Shown one piece after another: positions 31,097-39,323 of a stretch of DNA of 64,000 nt. This stretch comes from JAVJUV01 sp047314965 (lineage in GTDB: Bacteria > Pseudomonadota > Alphaproteobacteria > Rhodobacterales > Rhodobacteraceae), in the NCBI RefSeq assembly GCF_047314965.1, contig NZ_JBLBVK010000041.1:72361-136360 (forward strand). Direction: 5' to 3'. The position numbers and the translations under genes are program-made. The stretch's first letter is position 1; each line of letters begins with the position of its first letter. The notes below the pieces were generated by a model. It saw only the letters and a program-made list of their open reading frames with translations. It was not told the DNA's origin and did no database searches.

Positions 31097-31628
31097 TCTC
31101 GGCCTCCTTCAGCGCGCGCAGGCGCTTCTTTACCTCGGACATACGCCAGCTGATCGTTCCCTCGCTGACGCCAAGGACGTCCGCCGCCTCGGCATGTGTG
31201 ACCTCGTCGAGCACAAGCGCCACGGTGTCGCGCAACTCGTCGGGCAGGGCGCGCATCGCAGTGGTCAGCCAGTCCATCGCTTCGGCGGCCTCTGCGGCTT
31301 CGGCGCGCCGGGCGGTTTCAACCTCTCCCCAGCCGTCAGCGGCGCGCGCCCGGGTAGCAGCACGGCGGCGACGATCGTTCGATGCGTTGACCACAACCCG
31401 GTAGAGCCAGGTCGTGAATCGTGCATCCCCACGGAACGCCGCGATCTTCGCGGGCAGAGCCGCGCAGATGTCCTGGGTCAGGTCCTCGGCTTCGGCGCGC
31501 GCGCCCGTCAGGCGGAAGCACAAGCGGAACACGCGGTCGTAATGGCGGGCGACGAGGCTGGTGAATGCCTCGCTGTCGCCATTGGCCGCGGCTTCTGCCA
31601 AAGCTTCATCGGTCACGATCATGCGCAT
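31089..31628 (-). CDS. ECF-type RNA polymerase sigma factor
   Basis: 179 aa with region 2 ('FTSLVARHYDRVFRLCFRLT', 'AEAEDLTQDICAALPAKI', 'FTTWLYRVVVNASNDRRRRA') and region 4 ('LPDELRDTVALVLDEVTHAE', 'AADVLGVSEGTISWRMSEVK'). GTG/ATG codons at 31631, 31628 and 31622 are in frame; 31628 is used here. It is coupled by overlap to the VWA protein gene. Its target promoters are not identifiable in the window. Confidence 0.9.
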   Translation of the reverse strand: MRMIVTDEALAEAAANGDSEAFTSLVARHYDRVFRLCFRLTGARAEAEDLTQDICAALPAKIAAFRGDARFTTWLYRVVVNASNDRRRRAATRARAADGWGEVETARRAEAAEAAEAMDWLTTAMRALPDELRDTVALVLDEVTHAEAADVLGVSEGTISWRMSEVKKRLRALKEAENG

Positions 31629-31777
31629 CACGATGGGTATGACGCGCGGGAAAGGTCAATCCTTGGAGGAACCGCCGATTTTTTTCGCAGACTTTCGCAT
31701 CGTCAAGGAAGGATTGCCGCATTGCCGGTTTTCGATGGAATTGGTAACAGCGGCTGACCACGGAAGGGACTGATGCC

Positions 31778-32941
31778 ATGCCCGTCATCACGGAAATCGC
31801 CGACCTGAAACGCCTCTACAAGAGGCGCGTCCCGAAGATGTTCTACGACTATGCCGAGACCGGCTCCTGGACCGAGCAGACCTTCCGGGACAATACCAAC
31901 GATTTTCAGGAGATCCGCCTGCGCCAGCGTATCGCGGTCGACATGGCGAACCGTTCCACCGCGACCGAGATGGTGGGCCAGGAGGTTGCGATGCCGCTGG
32001 CCCTGGCTCCTGTCGGATTGACGGGCATGCAGAACGCGGATGGAGAGATCAAGGCGGCGCGGGCGGCCGAGAAGTTCGGGGTGCCCTTCTGTCTGTCGAC
32101 CATGTCGATCTGTTCCATCGAGGACGTCGCCGCGCACACGAGCAAGCCCTTCTGGTTCCAGGTCTATACCCTGAAGGACGACGATTTCATGCGGCGGCTG
32201 ATGGATCGCGCCCATGCCGCGAATTGCTCGGCCATCGTGATCACCGTCGATCTGCAGGTGTTGGGCCAGCGTCACAAGGACCTGAAGAACGGACTGTCCG
32301 CCCCGCCGAAGCTGACGCCGGCCTCGATCGCCAACATGATGACCAAGGTTCCGTGGGGGCTGGAGATGCTGCAGACGAAGCGGCGGTTCTTTGGCAATAT
32401 CGTGGGCCATGCACAAGGCGTTTCGGACCCGTCGTCGCTGTCGTCGTGGACAGCCGAGGCCTTCGATCCCTCGCTGAACTGGGAGCGGATCAAGGAACTC
32501 ATGGACATGTGGGGCGGCAAGGTGATCCTGAAAGGGATCATGGAGGTCGATGACGCGGTGAAGGCGGCCGAACTTGGCGCCGACGCGATCATCGTGTCGA
32601 ACCACGGCGGCCGGCAGCTGGATGGCGCCTTGTCGTCGATCCGTGCCCTCGAGCCCATCGTGAAGGCGGTGGGCGACAAGACCGAGGTCTGGATGGACTC
32701 CGGCATTCGTACTGGTCAGGACGTATTGAAGGCCGTCGCCCTGGGTGCAAAGGGAACGATGAGCGGACGCGCGTGGCTCTATGGTCTGGGGGCGATGGGC
32801 GAACAGGGTGTCACCAAGGCGCTCGAGGTGATCCACAGGGAACTGGATCTGTCGATGGCCTTCTGCGGAAGGCGCAACATAAAGGACGTGGATCGCGATA
32901 TCCTTCTGGTCCCCAAGGGTTTTTCCGGGGAGTGGGGCTGA
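31778..32941 (+). CDS. lldD: FMN-dependent L-lactate dehydrogenase / alpha-hydroxy-acid dehydrogenase
   Basis: 387-aa FMN TIM-barrel enzyme oxidising L-lactate (or another 2-hydroxy acid) to the 2-oxo acid, passing electrons to the respiratory chain. 'KRRVPKMFYDYAETGSWTEQ' and 'PLALAPVGLTGMQNADGE' build the N-terminal FMN site. 'SNHGGRQLDGA' holds the catalytic His (about residue 276) and the substrate Arg, and 'WMDSGIRTGQDVLKAVALGA' binds the FMN phosphate. Start ATG 31778. A clear rho-independent terminator follows. Confidence 0.93.
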   Translation: MPVITEIADLKRLYKRRVPKMFYDYAETGSWTEQTFRDNTNDFQEIRLRQRIAVDMANRSTATEMVGQEVAMPLALAPVGLTGMQNADGEIKAARAAEKFGVPFCLSTMSICSIEDVAAHTSKPFWFQVYTLKDDDFMRRLMDRAHAANCSAIVITVDLQVLGQRHKDLKNGLSAPPKLTPASIANMMTKVPWGLEMLQTKRRFFGNIVGHAQGVSDPSSLSSWTAEAFDPSLNWERIKELMDMWGGKVILKGIMEVDDAVKAAELGADAIIVSNHGGRQLDGALSSIRALEPIVKAVGDKTEVWMDSGIRTGQDVLKAVALGAKGTMSGRAWLYGLGAMGEQGVTKALEVIHRELDLSMAFCGRRNIKDVDRDILLVPKGFSGEWG

Positions 32942-32964
32942 GTCGTTCCGCGCCTTGAAGCGTC

Positions 32965-33000
32965 AACAATAACCGGCCTTAGTGGTTATTGTTTCTTTTT
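32965..33000 (+). terminator. rho-independent terminator of lldD
   Basis: AACAATAACC (32965-32974) pairs perfectly with GGTTATTGTT (32984-32993) around a 9-nt loop, followed by TCTTTTT. It begins 24 nt after the lldD stop. The A/T-rich stem is unusual but the stem-plus-T-tract form is canonical. Confidence 0.88.
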
Positions 33001-33090
33001 GATGTAAAGATGTCGCGGCGCCGACCCAAAAACGGCCTGTTTCCTGCCACGTTCTTGCCGCAATCAAGCGGGGGACGTAGATTTCGCCCC

Positions 33091-33666
33091 ATGACCAGTG
33101 CTCTTGATCATCGGTATGGAAAAATCCTTGCGGCCGCAGCCATTCTGTCGGCCGCTCTCTCCATGCCTGCACAGGCTCAGATGCCCGCCAGCCTGACCGA
33201 GGCGGCGGAGTTCCCGGCGGAAACAGCAGCAATCGTCCAGGCGACGGCCCGGCTTTTCGATGCCGTCGAGGCCAGCGGACGGCCTCGCGGCGGCCGGCCC
33301 GTCATCGCGCGCCCCGTTCTTACCAAGCCGGCCAGTGTTCGTGCCGAAGATGCCAAGGCCGACATCCTGGTCTCGCGCGGCCCCGTTGATCATCTGACAG
33401 GCTACCGCATCAGCTGGTACCCGGTGGACCGGTTTCTTGGGTCCGTCGATTTCATGGGAACATGGGACGGAAACCGGAACCTCGTCTGCGGTTTCGTGAC
33501 ATGGGACCTGACCGATCCAAAGGCCCCGGTTCTGGAGAGCGTCGATGCGACCTTTCTGGACATTGGCGCTTTGTCCGGCGAAAGCGCCGAGACTATCCAC
33601 GCGGCACTCCTTGATGCGAACTGTGCCTACGGAGCGATAGACGCGAACTACGCGTTTTTCGAATAG
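33091..33666 (+). CDS. exported protein of unknown function
   Basis: 191 aa with a signal peptide (ILAAAAILSAALSMPAQAQ). The mature protein contains 'PVDHLTGYRISWYPVDRFLG', 'SVDFMGTWDGNRNLVCGFVT' and 'ALLDANCAYGAIDANYAFFE'; its two Cys may pair. No family recognised. Start ATG 33091 is chosen over an in-frame ATG at 32989 that lies in the lldD terminator. Confidence 0.7.
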   Translation: MTSALDHRYGKILAAAAILSAALSMPAQAQMPASLTEAAEFPAETAAIVQATARLFDAVEASGRPRGGRPVIARPVLTKPASVRAEDAKADILVSRGPVDHLTGYRISWYPVDRFLGSVDFMGTWDGNRNLVCGFVTWDLTDPKAPVLESVDATFLDIGALSGESAETIHAALLDANCAYGAIDANYAFFE

Positions 33667-33683
33667 GGCGGTAACCGACCTCT

Positions 33684-34798
33684 TCAGGAGCCCCTTACGT
33701 CTCTGCCAGCAGCCCGGGATAATCCAAGGACAAGTCCCGAATTTCCGGCGGCCGATGGGTGCCGGGGTGTAACGTGGGCGGCTTCCAGGCCTGGCTGGTG
33801 CGTCGTCTCAATGGATGGAAACGAAAAGGGCCGGCGATGGGTTGGCGCCGGCGCCGTCATTTCCTCGAAACCTTCGATCCAGAACTTCAGTTCGGTTTGG
33901 AACCCGACCGAGAAACTCTCATGGTTCGATTCCGAACTCGCTCCTTCGTATCCAACGCGCACTGACGTATCGAGGCCCCCCGAGGTGAGCATTCGCACGC
34001 CAAGACTTATGCGTGCGCGTGCATCTGTATTGGCTTGCGTACTGTCATCCACGCCGACAAGAAAGGCATCGCCTTCGAGTGTTGCGCCAAGTCCAGAGAG
34101 GGCGAGCGGGCGTTCGAAGGAAATACCCAACTCGGCGCGCCGCACGGTTGTGGTTGCTGCCGCAACGGGATTGCTGCCTGCGTCGATGTATGCATCCGCA
34201 TCGTCCTGAGCGATGGTGTAGGACAAGGTCGGCCAGATCACCGAGTTCCCGAGTTCAGTTCGGCCCGCCAGAGTGGCCTGGAACAGGGCACGGTTACTGT
34301 CATACTCGGCGCCGTCTATGGAGTTTTGCGATTGGCCGAAGAGCAGTCGGCTTTCGAAGTAAAGCTGATCCCGAAGGCGCGAAACCATATACGGTCCAAC
34401 CGGCCAACCGGTGTGGTTGATCTCGCTCCCGGCGCTGTGCGGTCGTCCTATATCTCGCCATAGGCGAAATGGCCCGAGGTGAACTCGGTCGAATCCGTGA
34501 AATGATTCCGGCTCCAGGTCTCCGCTCCGCTGGAGTCCTTTAGGACAATGACAAGGTTTTCGCCTGTCGGCTCGAAGGAATCTGGCTCCGCAGCCGGGTC
34601 GCGTCGCACGCCGACACGAAACTCGACCTCGCAATAGTCTTGGGTCACAAAGAAGAGACCCCTATTCCCGATCACGTCCACGATGACGGCATGGGCTGGT
34701 GTCGCAATGCCCCCAGCCAGCATGATCGTCGCCGCCCAAAGGCTGCTGCTGAACAGGTGTCGGATGGTTGGGCGCTTGTCTCTTTCGGAGCATGTCAT
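33684..34798 (-). pseudogene. internally deleted, frameshifted autotransporter-like protein
   Basis: The first frame (34798-34448) gives a signal peptide (SSSLWAATIMLAGGIATPAHA) and about 80 passenger residues to a stop after SGHFAYGEI. A second frame from about 34440 encodes an autotransporter-type β-barrel: 'GWPVGPYMVSRLRDQLYFES', 'LLFGQSQNSIDGAEYDSN', 'LAYTIAQDD'-like strands (visible 'WPTLSYTIAQDDADAYIDAG') and 'SVGFQTELKF'. The passenger body and first barrel strands are missing between the two. After ELKF, where a barrel should end, the frame continues through Trp (33879-33881) to 33684, suggesting loss of the stop. Confidence 0.75.
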
Positions 34799-35074
34799 AC
34801 TTGCTCAAATCCATTCTTTTAGTCAGTTCTTTTGTGCAAAATGCACCGAGGGCATTGTTGGGCAGTCGGGCGAAACCACGGCCGCCGAGGGTTAATTGTT
34901 TCGAAATTTGAAAGAGTTGCTTTCCGGAAGCGACAAAACCGCGCTCTCAATCTGAGCGATATCCGGGGTCTCGTTTTTTCCCTTTTCAACCCCCGTTTCC
35001 CCCGCTATACGCCGCACTTCATGGGCGGACACCCTTGGAGGCCGCCTGAAACTTGAAAAATTGGAGAATTGACC

Positions 35075-35713
35075 ATGGCTGGTGAGATCCCTGATCTTCA
35101 CGCCACGGTACGGACGGGGACAGGCAAGGGGGCCGCTCGTCAAGCTCGTAGAGACGGGCTCGTACCTGGCATCGTTTACGGCGGCGGAACCGATCCGCTC
35201 CCGATCAACGTTCCCTACAACGTACTGTTCAAACAACTGAAGCAGGGCCGGTTCCTTGCGACGCTGTTCAACCTCAAGGTTGACGGTCACGACGACGTGC
35301 GCGTCATCTGCCGCAATGTGCAGCGCGACGTGGTCAAGGACCTGCCGGCGCACCTCGACCTGATGCGCCTGAAGCGCACGTCGAAGATCGCGCTCTACAT
35401 CCCGGTCGAGATCCAGGGACAGGAAAACTGCCCCGGTATCCGCAGGGGTGGTGTTCTGACCATGGTGCGGCCGGAAGTCGAGCTGAAAGTCACCGCAGGC
35501 GATATTCCTGAGAAGATCGTCGCAAACGTGGCTGGCCTGAATATCGGCGACACGCTGACCATCTCGATGGTCGACCTTCCGGCTGGCGCGAAGCCGACCA
35601 TCGACCGCGACTTCGTCATCGCGAACATCCAGGCCCCGTCGGGTCTGGCCAGCCAGGCAGACGAGGAAGAGGCTGACACGGCCGAGCCAGAGACCGAGGA
35701 CGACGCCGAATAA
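35075..35713 (+). CDS. rplY: 50S ribosomal protein L25/general stress protein Ctc
   Basis: 212 aa: an N-terminal L25 domain binding 5S rRNA ('ARQARRDGLVPGIVYGGGTD', 'DVVKDLPAHLDLMRLKRTSK') plus the C-terminal TL5 β-domain of the long (Ctc) form ('GGVLTMVRPEVELKV', 'IGDTLTISMVDLPAGAKPTI') and an acidic tail. Start ATG 35075 with TTGGAGAAT upstream; a TTG at 35069 is in frame. In many alphaproteobacteria pth follows rplY; here it does not. A strong terminator lies 27 nt after the stop. Confidence 0.96.
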   Translation: MAGEIPDLHATVRTGTGKGAARQARRDGLVPGIVYGGGTDPLPINVPYNVLFKQLKQGRFLATLFNLKVDGHDDVRVICRNVQRDVVKDLPAHLDLMRLKRTSKIALYIPVEIQGQENCPGIRRGGVLTMVRPEVELKVTAGDIPEKIVANVAGLNIGDTLTISMVDLPAGAKPTIDRDFVIANIQAPSGLASQADEEEADTAEPETEDDAE

Positions 35714-35740
35714 TCCGGCTTTCGTCCCTGACGAGACAAG

Positions 35741-35776
35741 AAAACGCGGCACTGACGGTGCCGCGTTTTTTCTTTT
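35741..35776 (+). terminator. rho-independent terminator of rplY
   Basis: CGCGGCAC (35745-35752) pairs with GTGCCGCG (35758-35765), flanked by AAAA and TTTTTTCTTTT so that the stem can extend by A-U pairs. It is the classical terminator for the L25 transcript. Confidence 0.92.
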
Positions 35777-35900
35777 GCCCCAATGGTTGGCGCATTGGCT
35801 GAATTCCGGTCATCTTGCGGCCATCGAAGGCCGTCAGGTTTGTTCACCACTCCGAAAGCCGAAGGCTTTAGTCTAGTCTTGTCCTCAGGGAGGGACCCCA

Positions 35901-36092
35901 ATGAACGAGGTTCCAATGTGTCTGACTGTCGAAGCTCTTGTCCTGTTTCTCAATCTCTTGCCGCCCGATATCGTGACGACCGGGGCGGACATGATCACCG
36001 TCCATGCGCAGACCGGAGACGCGGTCTGGGAGGCGGACGGAGATATCTGGAGTCTCAGGCCCTCTGAAGGCCAGGTGTCCCAAGCCGGCTGA
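35901..36092 (+). CDS. possible small protein (63 aa)
   Basis: ATG 35901 is preceded by GGGAGGGACCCCA, a strong ribosome-binding site, and the frame stays open for 63 codons. The product (MNEVPMCLTVEALVLFLNLL at the start, then an acidic 'GDAVWEADGDIWSLR') has a hydrophobic N-terminal helix. No family recognised. The region is otherwise empty, so coding is plausible but not proven. Confidence 0.35.
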   Translation: MNEVPMCLTVEALVLFLNLLPPDIVTTGADMITVHAQTGDAVWEADGDIWSLRPSEGQVSQAG

Positions 36093-36121
36093 CATCACGC
36101 GCGACGCAGCGCTCGCGTGTT

Positions 36122-37090
36122 TCACAGCTTCGGCACACCGCCCTGCATCACAGTCAGGAACCAGCCGGTGTCGATGTTGCCACCGCAGAGAATGACCGCA
36201 ACTTCGCGACCGCGCATGGCGCCCGCTTCCAGCATCAGCGCGGCAAGCGCAGCCGCCCCGGCGCCTTCGGCAAGGTTGTGGGTGTCACGGTAATAAACCC
36301 GGATCGCCTCGGCGACGGCCTCCTCGGTGACGGTGACGATCCTTTCGGCGCCGGGTCCATAGATGTCGAGAGCCGCCTGCGCCGGTTCGCGCACCGCGAC
36401 TCCGTCGGCGAAGGTCCGCGCACTGTCGGTGGCGATGATCCGGCCAGCTTCGGCGGATAGCTTGGCGGCGGGAGCGTGTTCGCTGACGACACCGACGATC
36501 TTGGTTCGAAGCCCAAGCGCATCGCGGGCGGCGATGCATCCGCAAATCCCCGAGCCAAGGCCGATGGGCACGTAGAGCGTATCGATCTGCGGCTGGGCCA
36601 ACAGCAGTTCATAGGCATATGTCGCCACACCGCGCACCAGTTCGTGATGAAAGGAAGGCACAAAGGTCAGGCCCTCCTCGGCGGCGATACGAAGCGCTTC
36701 GTCGCGCGCGGCTTCGAAATCCGTGCCAACCTCGACCAGTTCGGCGCCGAATGCCCGCATTGCGGCGTTCTTCTCGATGGAGTTGCCGTGCGGCGCGCAG
36801 ATCACTGCACGCAGGCCCGCCTGTGTCGCCGCCATCGCCTGACCCTGGCCGTGATTGCCACGTGTGGCAGTGATGATGCCGGGGCAATCCGGCTGAGTTC
36901 GTTTCAGCCAGTCGATGAAGGTCAGCGCGCCCCGCACCTTGAACGATCCGGTCGGCGTGTGGTTTTCGTGCTTGACCCAGACCTTGCATCCAAGACGCGC
37001 TTCCAGCAGGGGCCAGGCATATTGCGCCGTGGCTGGCATCCGCGAATGCACAAGTTCTGCGGCCGCGATGAGTTCGTCTCTGCTGAAAAT
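36122..37090 (-). CDS. threonine dehydratase-type PLP enzyme
   Basis: Fold-type II PLP enzyme, about 322 aa, deaminating threonine/serine or a related hydroxy-amino acid. The Schiff-base Lys is in PTGSFKVRGAL; 'ITATRGNHGQGQAMAATQAG' binds the substrate carboxylate and 'PIGLGSGICGCIAARDALGL' the PLP phosphate. 'ILCGGNIDTGWF' ends the protein. GTG 37051 is the first standard start, but the family N terminus (SRDELIAAAELVHSRMP) continues upstream to an ATT at 37090 preceded by AGGAAGAAG. Hence the end given here. The stop-proximal part matches EutB/threonine dehydratases without a regulatory ACT domain. Confidence 0.85.
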   Translation of the reverse strand: MFSRDELIAAAELVHSRMPATAQYAWPLLEARLGCKVWVKHENHTPTGSFKVRGALTFIDWLKRTQPDCPGIITATRGNHGQGQAMAATQAGLRAVICAPHGNSIEKNAAMRAFGAELVEVGTDFEAARDEALRIAAEEGLTFVPSFHHELVRGVATYAYELLLAQPQIDTLYVPIGLGSGICGCIAARDALGLRTKIVGVVSEHAPAAKLSAEAGRIIATDSARTFADGVAVREPAQAALDIYGPGAERIVTVTEEAVAEAIRVYYRDTHNLAEGAGAAALAALMLEAGAMRGREVAVILCGGNIDTGWFLTVMQGGVPKL

Positions 37091-37099
37091 CTGCTTCTT

Positions 37100-37143
37100 C
37101 CTCTTGGTCCAAATACTTCGGGGGTCCGGGGGCAGAGCCCCCG
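37100..37143 (+). repeat. dispersed hairpin element, copy B
   Basis: CCTCTTGGTCCAAATACTTC (37100-37119) then GGGGGT and a stem CCGGGGGC (37127-37134) paired with GCCCCCGG (37138-37145 region). It is between the rhomboid gene and the threonine-dehydratase gene (both minus strand). Read on the minus strand, its box side supplies the AGGAAGAAG that looks like the dehydratase Shine-Dalgarno sequence. Confidence 0.7.
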
Positions 37144-37296
37144 GTCTGTCGGACGCCGCCAGGCGTTCGACGGGTCGCTGTGCCTAAATTGCCCGTCCTT
37201 TGTCGTCGTGAGCATCCGTTCTTCGCCGAGGGTCAAGACCAGATCATATTGCATGATCTTTCCGGTTCCTAGACACGGGACGAATATCCTTTGGGT

Positions 37297-37968
37297 TCAG
37301 TCATCATGCCTGTCGTCCGGGGTGGCGCGGCGATTGATCACAAGGGCAAGAAGCGTACCGGCGACGAAGCCGCCCAGATGCGCCTCCCACGCCAGGAGGC
37401 CGCCCGTCGCATAGTAGAGAGCCACGTTCATCGCCGCCAGCAGGAGGGCGCCGCGGGCCACGGGCCACACCTGTTCCTGAAGCACGACGCGGTCGCGGAG
37501 ATCCCAGGCCAGAAGCGCGCCGGCCAGCCCGAACAGTGCGCCGGAAGCGCCGACCATCGGGCGGTAACTGTCGGAAATGAGCGCAAATCCGATGGCACCC
37601 CCCAGAAGGGCACCAACGTAGAGGAGCAAGGCGCGTGGGGTGCCGATGCGTTCAAGAACTGGGCGACCGAGAGAGAAAAGCGCAATCATGTTGACCACAA
37701 GGTGCACCAGTCCCGCGTGAAGGAAGCCATAGGTCAGGAACATGGTCGCCGGTTGAAGGGCGTAGTTCGGTTTCCAATCCTTCAGAAGCCCCGGCCAGAA
37801 GCCGCCGTATTCATATATCAACTGCCGGAAGCGGGGGATTCCGAAGGCACCGAGGTCTCCCAGTTGCAGAATGATCTCGATCGCCGTGCAGAGTCCGGTC
37901 AGGGCAACAAGCCCCCAGCCGTTCATGACAGGGGACTCGGTGGGTGCGCCGCCGGAGTCAGCGGTCAT
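37297..37968 (-). CDS. rhomboid family intramembrane serine protease
   Basis: A 223-aa six-helix rhomboid. The catalytic Ser is in 'MVGASGALFGLAGALLAWDL' and the catalytic His in 'AWEAHLGGFVAGTLLAL'; 'FLTYGFLHAGLVHLVVNMIA' holds the conserved His and Asn of the oxyanion region. It cleaves membrane proteins within the bilayer. Start ATG 37968 is directly after the stop of the outer-membrane barrel gene (37973), so it is probably the last gene of the EPS minus-strand arm. Confidence 0.9.
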   Translation of the reverse strand: MTADSGGAPTESPVMNGWGLVALTGLCTAIEIILQLGDLGAFGIPRFRQLIYEYGGFWPGLLKDWKPNYALQPATMFLTYGFLHAGLVHLVVNMIALFSLGRPVLERIGTPRALLLYVGALLGGAIGFALISDSYRPMVGASGALFGLAGALLAWDLRDRVVLQEQVWPVARGALLLAAMNVALYYATGGLLAWEAHLGGFVAGTLLALVINRRATPDDRHDD

Positions 37969-37972
37969 CGCT

Positions 37973-39316
37973 TCAGAAGCCGAAGGTAATATCGCGCTGG
38001 ATGTTGAAGAAGACGGTATTGGACGTCTCTGTTGTAAAGCCGTCGGTGGACTCGCGGACATGCGACAAGCCGGTGCTCATTTCCCAATCCTTTGCAAGTG
38101 TCCGGGTATAGGAAATTGTCGCAGTCGCCCGGTCGTCGTCATCCGCTCCGCCCAATTGGTTGACCGCCGAATAGCTTAGAACGGCGCTCCAGCCTGAAAT
38201 ATCGTTGATCTGGTCGCGATACCCGACGGATATGTCCGTGTTGTTGTAATACTCCGACCTGTCCACCGAAGGTGTCTGCGAAAGTCTTGCTGTAAGCGCA
38301 CCAGAGCGCGTCTCGCGCTCATAAGCCACGCTGGCTTGTGGCCGCAATGCGGTGTCACCTTCCTGGTCGACGATCCCAAGCGAGAAGGCGAGGCTTCCGG
38401 CTGGCAAAGTGACGCTACGGCTTACGCTTGCTTCGGTCCGCCTGCCGCTGTCATCGATACGGCTGGACAGTTCAAGCTCGTACGCTCCATTTGGCCGATC
38501 TTGCTTGACGGAAAGTTCAAGTCCGATCCCAGTGTTCGTGACCGTTCCGACCTTCGCGCGGTCCAGTAAAAGGTCTCCCGTAAAGCTGAGACCTCCCGTG
38601 GTCTGGGCTGCAAGGCCTGCGCCGACATAGACGTTGTCTCTGTCGATTGACGTTTCGGTTTCCCGAGAGAAACCGGAGAGGACGCGGATCGTGCGCGCCG
38701 GATCGATTCTGAAGAGTGCGGTCGTGTCGATATAGAACCCGTCGTTGTCGATCAGGTCCGGATCAACCGTATCGGTGTAGTCTTCGTTGAAATATCCTGC
38801 CAGGACTTCAAAGCCGAAGGGCTGATCGATACCTGTCTCAAGGCCAACGTCGATACGAGTGAATGCCGCAGTGCCGTCGTCGATGACCAGCGTTCCCGTC
38901 CCGATACCGAAGATCGGCCCGGATGTGACCACAGTGTCGTCAAGGTTGTATTCGTTATATCGGGCCAAGAAATTCATAGCAGACGTGGCGCCACGGCGGG
39001 CGTAATTCAAGCGCACCTCCGTATTCTCCAGGTCAAACTCGTCGTCGCTGCTACCGCCGAATTCTCCGACGATTTCGCTTCCAAGTCCGAAAGTCAGCGT
39101 TTCCGAACGGGTCACGCTGCGGGCGCCGAAAGAAAGCCCTGTGCGCGACGTTACGGACGTATCGCCCGATTGGCGGTCATCCTTGAGCTCGATCCCTTGC
39201 GACAGGGAGAGTGTTCCGGAAAAACCTGGACCCTCCTGCGCGAACGCAGGAGGGAGGTATGATACCGAAAGCGCAAGGGTTGCTGTTAGAGAAAGACCCG
39301 TCCGCAAATATGTCAT
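37973..39316 (-). CDS. outer-membrane beta-barrel protein of the EPS cluster
   Basis: 447 aa with a signal peptide (TLALSVSYLPPAFA) and a long run of amphipathic strands ('TGLSFGARSVTRSETLTFGL', 'TEVRLNYARRGATSAMNFLA', 'SVAYERETRSGALTARLSQT') ending in the BAM signal ITFGF. It resembles the uncharacterised outer-membrane barrel carried by XrtA/PEP-CTERM-type exopolysaccharide clusters. Probable role: secretion pore or outer-membrane part of EPS export. 7 nt after the Wza-like gene. Confidence 0.8.
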   Translation of the reverse strand: MTYLRTGLSLTATLALSVSYLPPAFAQEGPGFSGTLSLSQGIELKDDRQSGDTSVTSRTGLSFGARSVTRSETLTFGLGSEIVGEFGGSSDDEFDLENTEVRLNYARRGATSAMNFLARYNEYNLDDTVVTSGPIFGIGTGTLVIDDGTAAFTRIDVGLETGIDQPFGFEVLAGYFNEDYTDTVDPDLIDNDGFYIDTTALFRIDPARTIRVLSGFSRETETSIDRDNVYVGAGLAAQTTGGLSFTGDLLLDRAKVGTVTNTGIGLELSVKQDRPNGAYELELSSRIDDSGRRTEASVSRSVTLPAGSLAFSLGIVDQEGDTALRPQASVAYERETRSGALTARLSQTPSVDRSEYYNNTDISVGYRDQINDISGWSAVLSYSAVNQLGGADDDDRATATISYTRTLAKDWEMSTGLSHVRESTDGFTTETSNTVFFNIQRDITFGF

Positions 39317-39323
39317 CCGTACT

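Noticed and set aside
31740..31777. Possible GntR-type (LldR) operator before lldD
   Set aside because: Only 4-bp arms TGGT/ACCA with an 11-bp spacer; too weak to call.
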